DNA of 64,000 nucleotides from Eonycteris spelaea (taxonomy: Eukaryota; Chordata; Mammalia; Chiroptera; Pteropodidae). The stretch covers positions 2,046,001 through 2,110,000 of the forward strand of contig PUFA01000204.1 in assembly GCA_003508835.1 (NCBI GenBank), read 5' to 3'. Under the pieces are notes generated by a model that had not been told where the DNA came from, did not search any database, and was given only the letters and a program-made list of their open reading frames with translations. Made by a program: the position numbers and the translations under genes. Positions 1-11,894 of this stretch are shown one piece after another. Every line of letters starts with the position of its first letter. Position 1 is the first letter of the stretch.

Positions 1-140
1 GCAAGCTTAGAGCCACAGAGTTATATGCAGGTTTAGTTTATGTAAAATAAGAAATTTAACAGTTTTGTGACTGTACTGAAGGAAATATATGGACTACTGA
101 GATCACAGACTCACAAAACTTAATACCAGGGAGATTAACA

Positions 141-297
141 CATTCAAACTCTTAATTTTTCATTTATGGAAAATGGGTTCAAGAGAAATTAAATGATTTG
201 CTCAAGGTATTACCCAGATAATCAGTAGCAGACTTTGAGCTAGAAATCAAGTTTCTTTATTCCCAGTCCAAAGCTCCAAACTGTGCTCCATCTCATT
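141..297 (-). repeat. MIR SINE fragment
   Basis: This is an antisense MIR. It keeps the degraded order of the family: a stretch like 'tttatggaaaatgggttcaagagaaattaaatg' in shortened form, then 'gatttgctcaaggtattaccc', then 'cagactttgagctagaaatc'. These correspond to the reverse complement of the MIR core, whose sense strand carries the 'tgtgaccttgggcaag' motif. It is an old, inactive copy. Confidence 0.6.
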
Positions 298-300
298 AAA

Positions 301-1139
301 ATGATGCAATAAAAAGTTTAAATATATTGTTCCAATCAATTCTTCTTAATGTCAATAATCACATTAGGAATCTCAGCATGAAAGCATTTGTACTATGATA
401 TGATTCACTTAATGTGGATGAATCACCCATGAGAATGCCATAGTTTATCACAGAGTTTAGAGACAGTGCTTTCTATGAAGGGAGTACTCAATAACAACTT
501 GGTAATTAAAATTTGGTGATATGTGAACAATTAATTTCGGAATTCATTTTGCTGACAAATGTCCTTTTACCTCATTCATAGATTCTTTATGAGTCTTCCT
601 AGCATTCTGGAGTTTTTCTGGTACAAATAGTTGTCTTTTCTATTCACACAGTTGCTTACTCTTAAGAAAATAATAAAATTACCATGTGAAAATTTATACT
701 GAGGTAATAATATGGTAATAAATAAAGTACCTCAGAGCTGTACAGTGTTTCTACCTTATTCAAAATTCACAATGATACTGAGAGAATAATTCAAAGAAAA
801 ACAAGAAAATAATAAGGGCTTCAATACAGAACCTCGTAATGGTTTTTGGTCATAAAGTTATTCTTCATTTCCTATCAAATCTCTAATTGCTATCATGAGT
901 AAGATGGGTCTATTTCTGTTAAAAGTACAAACTTTAAAATTCATACTTGTTTTGAAGATTTCATACTCTACTTATATACTTCTTATGAAACATTTATGTT
1001 CATGAAATGTATTTACGAGCAGTAGAGGTGTTAGTTGATGACTGCTTTTTTATTATTTTATTAATCATGTTGTCATGTGTATAAATTTCAATTTTTGATA
1101 ATAATATAAATTTTGAGACCCTTTTCTGTTCCAGCTGCT
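301..1139. other. AT-rich sequence, nothing recognised
   Basis: I see no coding frame, no known repeat and no clear regulatory motif here. Base composition matches the surrounding AT-rich background. Confidence 0.5.
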
Positions 1140-1298
1140 GACTTGATCATCTTTATTTCTCACAACTACTCTTTTACATGAAAACACAGAAGCTTCAAGA
1201 GAAAAAGTAACATGCGCAAAGAAAAAATGCTTCTAAGTGACAGAGTTCGAATTCAAACACAGGTCTATTTGACTCTTTATAACCATACTGACTAAAGA
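1140..1298 (-). repeat. MIR SINE fragment
   Basis: An antisense MIR core is visible: 'gaaaacacagaagcttcaag' is followed by 'gtgacagagttcgaattcaa' and 'acacaggtctatttgactc'. These match the reverse complement of the family's conserved centre and tRNA-like B-box side. Confidence 0.65.
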
Positions 1299-1394
1299 CA
1301 AAAGGACAAAGCTTTACGGCCTCAAAGGAAACATTTTATTTTCCTTTAATGAACAGAATACACTGCTACTTTTCTATATGAAAGGTTTTTTTTT

Positions 1395-1730
1395 CTTTTA
1401 AATAACCTTTTTGATTATAGAACCAATCCATGTTCATTGTTAAAATTTAAAAATATAGACTGATAAAAGTAAAATCATTATATTTTTACTACTCAGAGAT
1501 AATCAACATTGAACTCTTAGTGTTTATCTAACTAGATCTTTTCCTGGGCATATGTATCATCATAAGTATATACATATACACAAATATATACATACATACA
1601 TGCATATACATAGAGTATTTGGATTTTTTAATAAAAATGAAATCTGGTACCTACTGGTGGTAACCTGCTTTTTAAAAAAAGTCAATAATTTCCATGTTTC
1701 CATTTTTATAAATTTTCATTTCAAACGATA
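1395..1730. repeat. Ancient interspersed repeat, probably L1M 3' UTR
   Basis: The order 'actcagagataatcaacatt', a TATA/CATA microsatellite (about 1552-1612), 'ggtaacctgctttttaaaaa' and 'tttccatgtttccattttta' resembles a common old mammalian repeat, in which a 'cagagataaccactgttaac' motif is followed by an AT repeat and 'gtaacctgctttttcac'. I read it as an L1M-type 3' UTR from memory. The family name and strand are uncertain. The short frame at 1552-1839 lies inside it and is not a gene. Confidence 0.45.
1552..1612. repeat. Imperfect (TACA/TATA) microsatellite
   Basis: Alternating 'tatacatatacacaaatata' and 'catacatacatgcatatac' form a 60-bp imperfect tetranucleotide repeat inside the older interspersed repeat. 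Confidence 0.8.
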
Positions 1731-1839
1731 CCCAGTCCAAATTCAAATTTCTTTAGTTGACCCAAAATGTTCTTTGAAACTGGTTTGTTCCAAATCTGAA
1801 TCTAACCCAGGAAAACGAGATGCATTGGCTGGTTTTTAA

Positions 1840-3840
1840 ATCCAGCGGCGTCAAGCTCCCCCACCCCCAGCTTCCCTTAATTTTAAGGCCACTGACTCAC
1901 TGAAGAGATTAGGCCAGTTATCATGTAGCCTATCTCACCCTCTGGATTTGTCTGGTTGTTTTCTTGAGGTATAATTTAGCTCGCTTCTCTATCCCTCTTT
2001 CCTATAAACTAGATGTTATATTTAAGGATTTATGGATTGAAATTAAACCTTTTTTTGCTTTTACTGTAACATAAGTGATGTTCTATACTTAACATCAGAG
2101 ACACGATATATGACAGACCATTAATGATGCTAAGATCGATGACTAGTTTCGAATGGTAATAGTCTGATCTCTCTAACTTTTTTCTCCTTGCAACCTGAAA
2201 GTAATCTGTGGCTGTTACTTTATCATTATAAGGATGTTTGATTTCACCAATCATTCACCTAAAAATTTTAACACACTTAATCTTTTCCTGAATCAATACC
2301 CTGAATTTATGAAATCAAGTTTTCTAATTCTATCACTTTACATTTATTAGCTGGCATTTTTCTATGAGGTAGAGTTTTCCTTTGAGAACTAAAGCTATGT
2401 GGATACCCTGAAATATAGTTCCTACTGAAAAGGAAGAACAAATGTTTAATTTTAATTTGTTCTCTGTTAAAAAAGGCAGATATTTTCAATACCAAAGTTT
2501 CTTGATTATGCATTTGTTTCTTTTGTTCACTGAATGTTCCTATCATAAAATACTTACATACTTACAAAAGTTTCTCTTTTATCAATTATTTTTAGAGAAT
2601 TTTATTTCAATTTCACTTTTCTCTGTTATCCTTGGTCCTATAACAGATATAACCAGGACACCCATCCCCTAGTTCTTTAAGTATCTAATCCATTTTCTTT
2701 TTATTGCATATACAAAACCACTTACCAAACCCTAATAATAAAACTAATGCTTCAGTTTTACCTAATAATTTCTATTAACAGGAATTTTCAATTTTTAGCA
2801 AGTGGTTATTCCTAACTTACAGGGGATAAGTAGAATACAAACTTAACTGGTTCTTCCAAATTTATGTTGCATGTCAGCATAGCTTTAGGAAGAGAGTCTA
2901 AGATTCCTGACAGGTTTGTGGACTAATTAAACCACATTCCAACCACCCACTTTCTTTACACTCCAGGGTTGTTTTTCTTTATATACACTAAGCTCTAGGA
3001 AGTAAATGTTATGTTTTTATGTTACATGAGCTCTGTTTTAATAAACTTCATCTAGCACTCAGAAACATCTTATTGAACACAAAGGGAAGAGGGGAAGACT
3101 AAAATATGAAGATAGATAAGAAATAACTTTTTCAATTCTAAAACATGTGCTTCCCCAATAAACATTAAAATAAAACTGAGTCTTAAGTCAGTCCTCCTTC
3201 TAATTATGTTTTTATTTATCTATTGTATACAGTCAGATGAACAGCTCAAAATGCCTAAAGTCATTCTGGGCAAGTTGACAAGTATCCTACACATTAAAAT
3301 GAGAAGTGGGAAGAAGGCCAGATTGCCTAATTGCTACTTGAGAATCTGAGGAGGTGGTCGAGCCAAAACCTTTACGGGGATCCAAATTATAAAACTTCTT
3401 CCTTAGGCAGCAGGAGAAAACAAAGGGCCAGATTCTTATTCTGTGTAACTTTATAGGATTCCATTGTATCCTCCATTGTTTCTTTCATGTACTGCCTGAA
3501 GGGGAAATATATTGTTATCTGTGGGAGAGCTTCCATAAGAGAGTTACAGAGGATGAGAACATAGCCTCTAGAAGATTAATAGATGATATGTCATTCAGTC
3601 TAGAATGTAATTTTCAAATAAACATTTTGGTAACTGTGTACCTAAAAGACCTATGGTTAGGGTCAGGAAGTTTTAGTGACTGAGAGTTAATGAGACAAGC
3701 AATATCCCAAACCGATTAAATTGGCTTAGAAAAGAGCATTTGAGGAGGGGGGAAAATGGAGCACTGAGAGAGCGCCTATATGGTATTCACAGAAGTGTGA
3801 AGATGAGACTGTCATATCTGTAGGAAGTGTTAGAGAACAT
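1840..3840. other. AT-rich unassigned sequence
   Basis: No gene is supported. The open frames near 2030-2672 overlap each other on opposite strands in AT-rich DNA, show no domain and look like chance. No repeat family was recognised with confidence. Confidence 0.45.
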
Positions 3841-3842
3841 TT

Positions 3843-3995
3843 ACTCTAACTCCCCCTTCATTTACAGATGGGGAATCAAGGCACAAAGACTCAGTTAAAT
3901 GACTTGCCCCAGCCCTTGCCCCAAGAGAATACAGAGTCAATGACAAAGTCGAAACTAGAATCCATGATATCCTAATTACTGGACTCTCTCTTTAG
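3843..3995 (-). repeat. MIR SINE fragment
   Basis: Antisense MIR with 'catttacagatggggaatca', 'aaggcacaaagactcagtta' and 'aatgacttgccccagccctt'. These are the usual reverse-complement hallmarks of 'cctcatctgtaaaatgggg' and 'gtgaccttgggcaagt'. Confidence 0.75.
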
Positions 3996-4095
3996 TTCCA
4001 CTAAAACAGTGTTTTTTCAACTGGATCTCCTTATTGTGCAAAGGGGATATCTATAGATATGTATTCTTAGGAAGTCCAAAGAAAGCTTTATAAAA

Positions 4096-4750
4096 AGTTT
4101 TTTGTACAACTTTATTGAAGTATATTTTACACATCATAAAGTTCATTTCCAGTATATAATTTAACGAACTTTAGAAAATTTACCAAGTTTTGCAACCATC
4201 ACCATAAATCAGTTTTAGAGCATTTTCATCACTCTATAATATCTCTCATGCTGATTTGCAATCAATCCAGTTCTCACCCCCAATCCCAGGTAACCACTAA
4301 TCCAGTTTTATGCATTTATAGCTTTGCTTTTACTGTACATTTCGTATAAATGGAACCATTCAGTATATCGTCTCCTGTATCTGGGCTCTTTTTAACTTAT
4401 AATGTTTTTGTGGTTCATCCCTACTGCAACACGTATCAGTAGTAAGTTCTTTTTTTATTGCTGAATAATCTAGGCTAGGTTGTGTCTGACTATATCATAT
4501 TTTGTCTATCCATTCAGTTGATGGATGTAAAATTGTTTCCAATTTTTGATGACGTTTTTATTTTTTTTAACAGTAACACATATAGGTATTTACACTGTGA
4601 GTTTACCTCTCATACTTAGATTTCTTTCTGTCACTATATATTTGACCCCCTTACCTCGTCTACCTCCCTCTTGCCCCCACTTCCTACCCTCTGGTAACCA
4701 CTAGTCTATAGTCCATGTCCATGAGTCTCTGTTTGTTTGTCCTGTTGATA
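4096..4750 (-). mobile_element. L1 3' UTR fragments, antisense
   Basis: Starting at 'caactttattgaagtatatt', the segment runs through 'gttttgcaaccatcaccata', 'gtaaccactaatccag' and 'tatccattcagttgatggat'. These are reverse complements of L1M 3' UTR and the end of ORF2. From about 4560 a second 3' UTR-like piece follows ('ctctggtaaccactagtcta', then 'gtctctgtttgtttgt'), so two insertions or a rearranged copy may be present. No coding capacity remains. Confidence 0.7.
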
Positions 4751-5399
4751 ACAAGATTTTAGTTCTACGCTTTCAATTTTTCTTTCATTTTAATGCTATA
4801 AAATTGCAAAAATTTATATTTTGTATTATCTGGCTGATTTTATAACTGAATACTTAAAGGCAGGTTCAGTGCTACGGTTTGTATTTATGCCCAGTATTAC
4901 TACTTTAGTTGCTCAGGATTAATGAACCACTTTTATTATTATTAAACCAACTTAGTTTATTATTAAAAGATAGACTTTTAATATGTAAATGAGTCATTTG
5001 ATTTAGGTGGAAGCCAACTGAGATCTGGTAATGCCATAGGAAGGACTACTTCACAGAAGAATTCAACAAGAGAAAATCAAGGGAAAATTTAGTCATATAT
5101 GTGGCATTGAGCAGCACAGGGTGTAGTACCTCAAGAAGCATGTGTTACAGCAGTTATTTCTATTTTAAATTGTTAATTTGAATGCAAAGGGTTTTGTAAC
5201 TCGTTATTTAATTTGTTTTAGTTGTATATAAGAGCTACAAGTGGAAAAGCTTATAGCTATTTTGCACATACCCGTTACATTACAATAAAAATTATGTGAA
5301 CATTGAGAATCATAAGAAATTTTTTCCTTAAAAGAAGTCTGTGGTTTACTCAAGTAATACTAAGATATATCTATATAAAATAACTGAAAATAACTGAAC
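4751..5399. other. AT-rich sequence, nothing recognised
   Basis: No repeat, coding frame or motif cluster was recognised here. Confidence 0.45.
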
Positions 5400-5526
5400 C
5401 AGACTTTAAAGACTTTCTAATCCTCTCATTTATAAATAAAGAAAAAAGAGGAATATGACTTATGTAAAATTCTACAACCAGTTAGTGACAAAGCTGGGTC
5501 TAAAACACAGGTTCTTCACTGACATG
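5400..5526 (-). repeat. MIR SINE fragment
   Basis: Antisense MIR core: 'ctctcatttataaataaaga' leads to 'gttagtgacaaagctgggtc' and 'taaaacacaggttcttcact'. This is the same order as the reverse-complement consensus. Confidence 0.65.
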
Positions 5527-5754
5527 GCTACAAAACATTTATTCCAAGTTGTATATGATTAATCTCATAGAGACTCGGTCATTTTATAAATGAGACATCC
5601 ACTGAGATTGAGACATGAAACAGATTCATTTTCTAAATCCTATTTTTCTACTGATGACAGAATAATGATTACAGTACAAACCTATAATTTAGGAGCTAAG
5701 ATCTGGTACTCACATAACTGGTGTGAGGAAAAAGGAAAAGATGTTTTAGCCAAC

Positions 5755-5950
5755 CTCAAGAGTCAAGAGGCAGAATGGTATAACTGAAAAAAGTTTGAGA
5801 CCAGGGTTCAACCTTCATGTCTGCATCTTACTCTATTTACAAATTTATGCAAGTCACAATGACTCTGATCCTAATTCTCCATTTTTAAAGTAGAAATAAG
5901 GAAAGGAGAGTAGGTTAGATGACTTCTAACATTTTCTTTACTTATTTCCA
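5755..5950 (+). repeat. MIR SINE fragment
   Basis: Sense MIR: 'gcagaatggtataac' and 'gagaccagggttcaacc' are followed by 'tttatgcaagtcacaatgac', 'ctccatttttaaagtagaaa' and 'gtaggttagatgacttctaa'. The 3' end is lost. Confidence 0.65.
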
Positions 5951-6154
5951 TTCAATACATTTTAAGAGTTAAGGGCTCATATATTATAAACTCTTGTCCC
6001 TAATCAGAATCATGTCAACCTCTGCATTGATTAATAACATTATTGCTGTAATCTGCCCACATACCTACCCACTCACCCACCTTATTGTTCACTATTTCCC
6101 AACATGTAATTTATCTTCTATTCAGAAAGCTATATCAACTCACTCCCATGTACC

Positions 6155-6215
6155 TATGGTATATAATAGGTGCTCAATAAATGTTGAGTGATGCATTAAC
6201 ATGTGAATGAATGTG
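6155..6215 (+). repeat. MIR or L2 3' end
   Basis: 'tataataggtgctcaataaa' followed by 'tgttgagtgatgc' is the typical terminal motif of sense MIR or L2 elements (a tag like 'gtaggcgctcaataaatgtt'). Too little remains to choose between the families. Confidence 0.6.
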
Positions 6216-6409
6216 TATATCCCTATTTTCTGCCATCCACCAGGACTTGTTTCTGGCTTATTTACGCTATACAATATGTTTTTCTTGATAAGTGCAAAGT
6301 AAATGGGCTTTGAATGTCAATTTATTAGTTCTTATGCCTAATAGTTCATTGTACACAGAGACAATACCACAAAATTTACACCTAAGTCGTTTCTTATATG
6401 TTTGGTTCA

Positions 6410-6510
6410 TCTCTCCAGCTATATTATTAAGGCCTTTGAAAACATAAGAGGGTATGCCTTTTACTTCATTTATTCTTCTTAGTACATCATGAAGTGTTTA
6501 AGACTTGATT
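6410..6510 (+). repeat. Possible L2 3' end
   Basis: 'attaaggcctttgaaaacat' followed by 'gggtatgccttttacttcat' loosely follows the L2 tail motif 'aagctccttgagggcaggga'. Weak similarity only. Confidence 0.3.
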
Positions 6511-6804
6511 GTTAATTCCGAATGGTATACCATCTTTTCAAAGGCCTTCAGGAAAGGACCCTACCCCAAACTTAAATGTCCACAAGAAGCTCAGCCCTTT
6601 GTTTTACTCTCAGAAGAGGTTCTAAGAAATTTCATTATCATTCTTTGAATATGCCCCTATAAAAATTTAAACATCATTAGTCAAATACAATATTTTTCTT
6701 CCTTACTTTTCTTTTCCCAAAGAATTGGTTTCTCATAATTAGTCTTTTTAAACTTGATTCCATTTTTTGTACTTGAAAGTTCTAATATAATTGCTTCCTT
6801 AAGT

Positions 6805-7025
6805 TGTACGTAGAGTCTTGGACTATGAAGGAGCACAGAGTTCTAATAAAGGTTCTACTACTTGCTAATGTCTTTGGGTAAGTCACTGATCATTTCTGGG
6901 CTTCTATTGCCCCATATGTAATATCTGCCTTGCCTTAAAAGGATATTATTAGGATTCAATACATTACTATATGAAAGAACTTTACACATTGTAAAGCTCT
7001 GTGCAAATATAAGATACTACTTTCC
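6805..7025 (+). repeat. MIR SINE, nearly complete
   Basis: Sense MIR: 'acttgctaatgtctttgggt' and 'aagtcactgatcatttctgg' are followed by 'gcttctattgccccatatgt', 'attaggattcaatacattac' and 'gtaaagctctgtgcaaatat'. Most of the roughly 260-bp element is retained. Confidence 0.8.
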
Positions 7026-7847
7026 TATTGCTACTAGAACACTAAAAGCATTTTATTTAAGGTTAAAATATAAGTGATTCATTGAATAAACACTGAAAAA
7101 TACATGTGTATGAAAGTTGAAAGGAACTATGCTACACGGTGCTAATGTTGGTTATTTATGAGTAATGAAATTATGAGTGATTATTTTTTGCTTTACATTT
7201 TCTGCCTCTTTTTCAATAGTAGCTATTGAAAAATTTGAATTTAAAATTTTCCTTTAAATAAAATTGAGCATTAAAAAATAACAGCTATCAAATCTGGAGG
7301 ATATTCTAAAAGAAAATATCAAGCAAACCCTTTATAGTTGATAAAATTAAATTCTGCAGTAGATTATTAAGTGGCAGAGATTTTAGCTAAGATTTTCGAA
7401 GAGGAAAGTTATCAAGAATAATTTTAAGTGTTTCCATTTTTCTAAGGAACTAGTATCTTCCATCTCTTTTTCTCTCTGAAGTCTTTCTATCAGATATTAG
7501 GATTACTAGTCCTGAAAGAGTATCAAGAAGTGAAGGTTCACAGAATGGAAAACCTCAGACAGGAAGCTTAATGTTAATATTGTATAAAAGAGGCCACAAA
7601 CTCCTGACTTGGTTATTGTCTTCCACCTATCCCCACTCACCAAGAGCAACTAGCATTAATCTAGTGGATCTTTTGGTGTTCAGAATGTGCTCGCAAATCA
7701 ATTTCCTGCTCAGCTTTTCCTGAGAATTCAAATCAGTAGCTTTTGGTTCTAGCACTGTCTCGTCCTAAATATCAGTTTTTCTTCACTATGTTCTCATCAT
7801 TCCCACTCCTGATCCCTCCTGATTAGTGTCTCTACGGGATTAAATGA
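7026..7847. other. AT-rich sequence, nothing recognised
   Basis: No convincing coding frame or repeat was identified. Confidence 0.45.
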
Positions 7848-7978
7848 GATGACCATATACACTTTCCTACCCAAACTGGGACACTTTCAGGAGCGAAAGA
7901 GGACAATACTAAAACTTGCACTCAGACAACAGGCATAAACTAAGACCAACACAGGCAACCAGGACATACAGTCACTTT
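7848..7978. mobile_element. Short DNA-transposon-like relic
   Basis: The ends resemble inverted termini: 'gatgaccatatacact' at the left, and 'ggacatacagtcactt' at the right, whose reverse complement is similar. The interior ('caaactgggacactttcagg', 'caggcataaactaagaccaa') matches my memory of a short mammalian repeat with a 'gggacagtcc' core and 'ggtcaccctа'-like end. I cannot name the family. Confidence 0.35.
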
Positions 7979-8079
7979 AAAATGAAGCAAAGCGAGGAGA
8001 TTAAGAGAGAAGTTTCATGATGTCTTAGGTTCTGGCAACGAGAAAGTAGGTCAGTGCTGCCATAGATTTTTTTCATATT

Positions 8080-9325
8080 GCCTTCCACTTCTAATGGTTG
8101 TTAGCTCCTGAATGTAGTTATCGTATTAACATTTTATTGGAAATCTATAATTAAATGTGGTGAAGCACATTTTCTTTGTTTGCTTTTCTTCTTTTTTTTA
8201 ATGTTAAAGGTTCACACAGGGTAGTTGTTTTGCAAAGGAAGGTGGGAATTGCAAAGGTTTTGCCCTAGGCTGTCTTGCATTAAGAGTTATTGCATCTGGC
8301 CACTTTTCAAGCAACCAGATGTGAAGTAAGTAATGCCCATTTGGATTACAAATCTCATTTTAATATCTTTCAACATAAATAACAGTAACAATAGTCAATA
8401 TATTTATTTCAAGGCTCCCAAGAGGTGAGAGACATTAGCCACACAGAAACCACACTGTAGAAATGCTAGGGAAAACAATGATCCTATTAAAAGCACTCTT
8501 TTTAAATGATCTAAAAAGCTTATTTCAATGAAGGCAGTTACATAAAGCTTAGTTTGACAGCTACAATTAACCAAAGCACCAAAAGTAGCAAACATCAGGA
8601 TAATTTGATTCAGTAAATTCTTAACACTTGGAGAGTCTTAATCATATGACCTAGCTATTGAAATGACTGTATTTGGGGTTATTACTAAGTCTGGCAAAAT
8701 CCTATAAACACAGATAATAAGGTAACATATTCTTTGGAGATAGTACAGAGCTCTAATATTGACTAAAAAAATCTCGATATAAAATTCCTAACAAATGCTG
8801 TAGGCGTAAAAAATAAAAAATAAGGGATTGTAAGCTGACAAGGTCTTTGCAATCTGTGAGGTCAACCAAGGGTTGTCTTGCATTAAAAAAAAAAAAATTC
8901 CTAACAAACCCTTCATATCAATCTGAAACTATAAGTGAATGGAGTAAGCTACCTCGAAAGAAAATAAATAGTAATTTCTATTACTCCCAATTTTGTAGTA
9001 CGATGGGACCATTAATCTGTTGGGTCTTGTGATCCATCAGATTAGGCTAGTCTGATGACAGTTCATACAATTTACGTGCGCAGTCATAAATAAGACCAAG
9101 ATTTGGGAATACAAAAAATGAAGGAGAAAAAAATTAGAAATAAACTTACAGCAAATAAATACATTAACCTATAAAGAGCTACATGGTAGGAAAATAGAGA
9201 TGAAAGCAGACCAAGTGAACAGTTGAAGTAAATGCGGAAGAATTCAGGATAGTGTGACTTACACCACAAAGCATAAATAAATAGTAACACTGTATTATCT
9301 TTTAAAGTGTACAAGGCACTTTTAT
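8080..9325. other. Unassigned sequence with a possible regulatory patch
   Basis: Mostly AT-rich with no gene. At about 8160-8335 the sequence is less AT-rich. It carries two 'gcaaagg' repeats and a pair of inverted E-box arms (CATCTGG at 8293-8299, CCAGATG at 8315-8321). The open frames at 8404-8595, 8847-9032 and 9084-9314 have no recognisable domain. Confidence 0.4.
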
Positions 9326-9329
9326 TATA

Positions 9330-9445
9330 TATTATTTATTTAATTTTGAGAGGTATAAATTATTTTTCTATTTATTGAAAACTGAGGCTCAGGGAAATTT
9401 TCTGACATGGCCAACATCATTTGAACAGGAAGTAAAATCTAAACT
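9330..9445 (-). repeat. MIR SINE fragment
   Basis: Antisense MIR: 'gaaaactgaggctcagggaa' followed by 'attttctgacatggccaaca'. The flanking 'aattttgagaggtataaat' fits the 3' half. Confidence 0.65.
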
Positions 9446-9509
9446 TAAAAATTTAACACAAATCAACAAACATGCTGAAAGAACCCAGTCAAAAAACTGT
9501 GCTGTTTAC

Positions 9510-9780
9510 AATATACTGTGGGAAATAACAGAGAAGAGTAAGCTTGCCCTTAAGGAATTTATATCTGGTTGGAAAACAAGCCGCAAAGAGGTGAAAAGCA
9601 CTGATTCATGATTTGAATAAGAATTCCGGCCAAGGACAGGAGAGATGTCACAAGGTAGCACCTGGTTGATTGCCAAATAAATGAAAAATGACTGAGTTTC
9701 ACAGGGACTCTGAAGAGCATGTCAGAATGGGATGATTCATGGCAACAGTTCCATGGAAGAAATGGGATTTCGGCTAGGAT
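9510..9780 (-). repeat. L2 LINE fragment, antisense
   Basis: 'cttgcccttaaggaatttat' corresponds to the antisense L2 motif 'ctgccctcaaggagcttaca'. Downstream text ('gagatgtcacaaggtagcac', 'gaagagcatgtcagaatggg') follows the usual antisense L2 order. The frame at 9375-9611 lies across this repeat and is not a gene. Confidence 0.55.
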
Positions 9781-10014
9781 TACATAGTGAGCAAGATACA
9801 GAGTCTATAACAGCGTGGTCTTCTGAAAGACAGTGACCATGCATCTGTGTCACTTTCATACCTGTGTCCCAGAACCTCAATAACTATTATTTTGTGAATA
9901 AAGATCATTGTCTGGTTAACTGATGAACTGATTAACAACTGAATGTATGAACACAGGGAGAGGAAGTATGGAGCATTGGAGGCAAAGGGAAAGAGCAAAA
10001 GTATGTCTGGGGGA

Positions 10015-10128
10015 TGGTGAGTTCAAACAAATTACTGTGCTTTACGGTAGTCTAGGAAATGACTTAGCCAAGGTTATATAGGTACAGGAGCTAGAATATA
10101 GGTCTCCTGACTCCCAGTGAGGAATAGA
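10015..10128 (-). repeat. MIR SINE fragment
   Basis: Antisense MIR core: 'aaatgacttagccaaggtta' followed by 'ggagctagaatataggtctc' and 'ctgactccc'. Confidence 0.65.
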
Positions 10129-10815
10129 CATGTAAATAGAAAAAAAATACTGGCTTTAACCCATTTCTCATTTAGAAAAAAAAAAGTGCAACTTGCTGCC
10201 AGCATTAATTTAATTTTACATAAACACACTCTTTGAGGCTGAAGCAAATCTGATTGGTTTCCAATATAAAAATAAAATATAAAAACTGTTCTTGGAGTTA
10301 TTTCTAAACAGAACTTGTCTCTAATCCTAATGTAACAGAAATGTATGTGATGATCAGTATTTAATAATTTTTTTTCATCTGGTAAATTTTAAAGCACAGA
10401 ATGACACAAAACAGAAAATCTAGAATTTGATATTTTCAGGGATCAAGAATTAGTATATATTATAACTGGAAATACCACTAAAAACATAATGCTACAAATA
10501 GAATGATGTCATTTGTTTCCAAAGGCTATCAATAATAATAATAAAAGAGAAATGTTTTGTGGCAGACTTTGGGGGTAAGGTTAGGACTGTAATCCACGAG
10601 TTCTCTCAGGGTAAATTACTGCGGCCCCCAGCGTCACTGGTGAGTATTCTCGGGGTAGACGAAAATGGGTTGAATCTAGATAAATTTAAGCAAGGATCCA
10701 GGCATCACCACATATCAGAACCATAATGAATTCTGATTGTTTTAAATTCAAACTGAAGTAATCTGGAGCCTCTTCCCATTTCTTTTTTTCCATTTAAATC
10801 AGCAAATAAACAATG
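10129..10815. other. Unassigned AT-rich sequence with a small CpG cluster
   Basis: No gene is supported. At 10566-10680 there is a local cluster of CpG dinucleotides (in 'ccacgag', 'ctgcggccc', 'cagcgtcac', 'ctcgggg', 'gacgaaa'), which stands out in this AT-rich region. It ends with the donor-like sequence 'cactg|gtgagt' near 10639/10640, but the matching upstream acceptor is poor. Confidence 0.4.
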
Positions 10816-10819
10816 CTTT

Positions 10820-11105
10820 TTCGTACCTAAGAGCCTCCACATGGTATTTCCTCTGTAACATCGTTCTTCTTACAGTTCTCTTAAGCTAAGTCTTATTCTC
10901 TTTTTGATTATCAGCATAAAAATCACTTCCCTAAACCCTCACACTAGGTTAAATCACCCTATCATTGCGTATCATTCTATATAACTTACATTACCCTTTT
11001 CCTCCTTCACAGCACTTATTTTAGTTATTACTTGTTCATTTTCTGCCTTCCCCACTACATTATAAACTCAATGAAGACATGATCCCTGCACTATGTCTGC
11101 ACAAG
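10820..11105 (+). repeat. L2 LINE 3' fragment
   Basis: Sense L2 pattern of short C/T-rich words: 'ccctttt cctccttcacagca' style text, then 'acttattttagttattactt' and 'cattataaactcaatgaaga'. The last is the degraded form of 'agactgtaagctccatgagg'. Confidence 0.65.
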
Positions 11106-11119
11106 GAACCCTGACTAAA

Positions 11120-11248
11120 GCTATAGAAGACTTGAGTTTTAGTGCTGGTTGGTTCTGTTAACTTGCTGTGTTATTCTGGCAAGTTACTTAACTTCTCTAG
11201 GCCTCCATTGTGAAAAGAGAGGAATTGGATTTGACCAGAGTTTCTTAA
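11120..11248 (+). repeat. MIR SINE fragment
   Basis: Sense MIR: 'aacttgctgtgttattctgg' then 'caagttacttaacttctcta' and 'ggcctccattgtgaaaagag'. The short frame starting at 11149 lies in the repeat. Confidence 0.75.
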
Positions 11249-11894
11249 ACTTCACTAATGTATATGTCCCTTTTAAAGGAAGAAAAAAATCTTACAGACC
11301 TGCCAAGGTTGTGTCCTCAAACTCCTCAGTGGTCCTATAATCTTAGGTTGAGAAAACTGATATAAGAAACCATTAAAATGACCTCAAATTGTGAAATTTT
11401 AGCTTTATAATAACATTTTAGATTATTATTGATATAAAAACACATTATTTTTAAATTCTAAAACTCTCAGAGCCTAAGAATATATTCATGGCTTTCCAAG
11501 AATCTCTGGATCCCTGTTTGAGAAAGAGATGGTCTCTTCCAGTCTTAAATTTCATCATTCTAAGAAGACGAATATTTATTTTCCAGAGTACTTTTTAATG
11601 AATCATACCCTACACACAGGCTCATTAAACTGAGATTTGGGAGAGAATATAAAGAATTCCACAGCATCAAGACATCCAGAAAAAAGATCTTTCATTTGAA
11701 GAGAGACGGTCTCAGGTACTGATTTTGGCAACAGGATGAAAAGCATTTGACCTTATGTCAATGTATGTAGCAATGAAAGGCTGATAGAAAGCATATCTTT
11801 GGGCTCAAATGAAGTGATCTTTTTGATCATATGAAGAAGTTTGTGAGAACATGAATTTAAAAGTGAGCAAAGCACAATAAAATGCACAGAGCCA

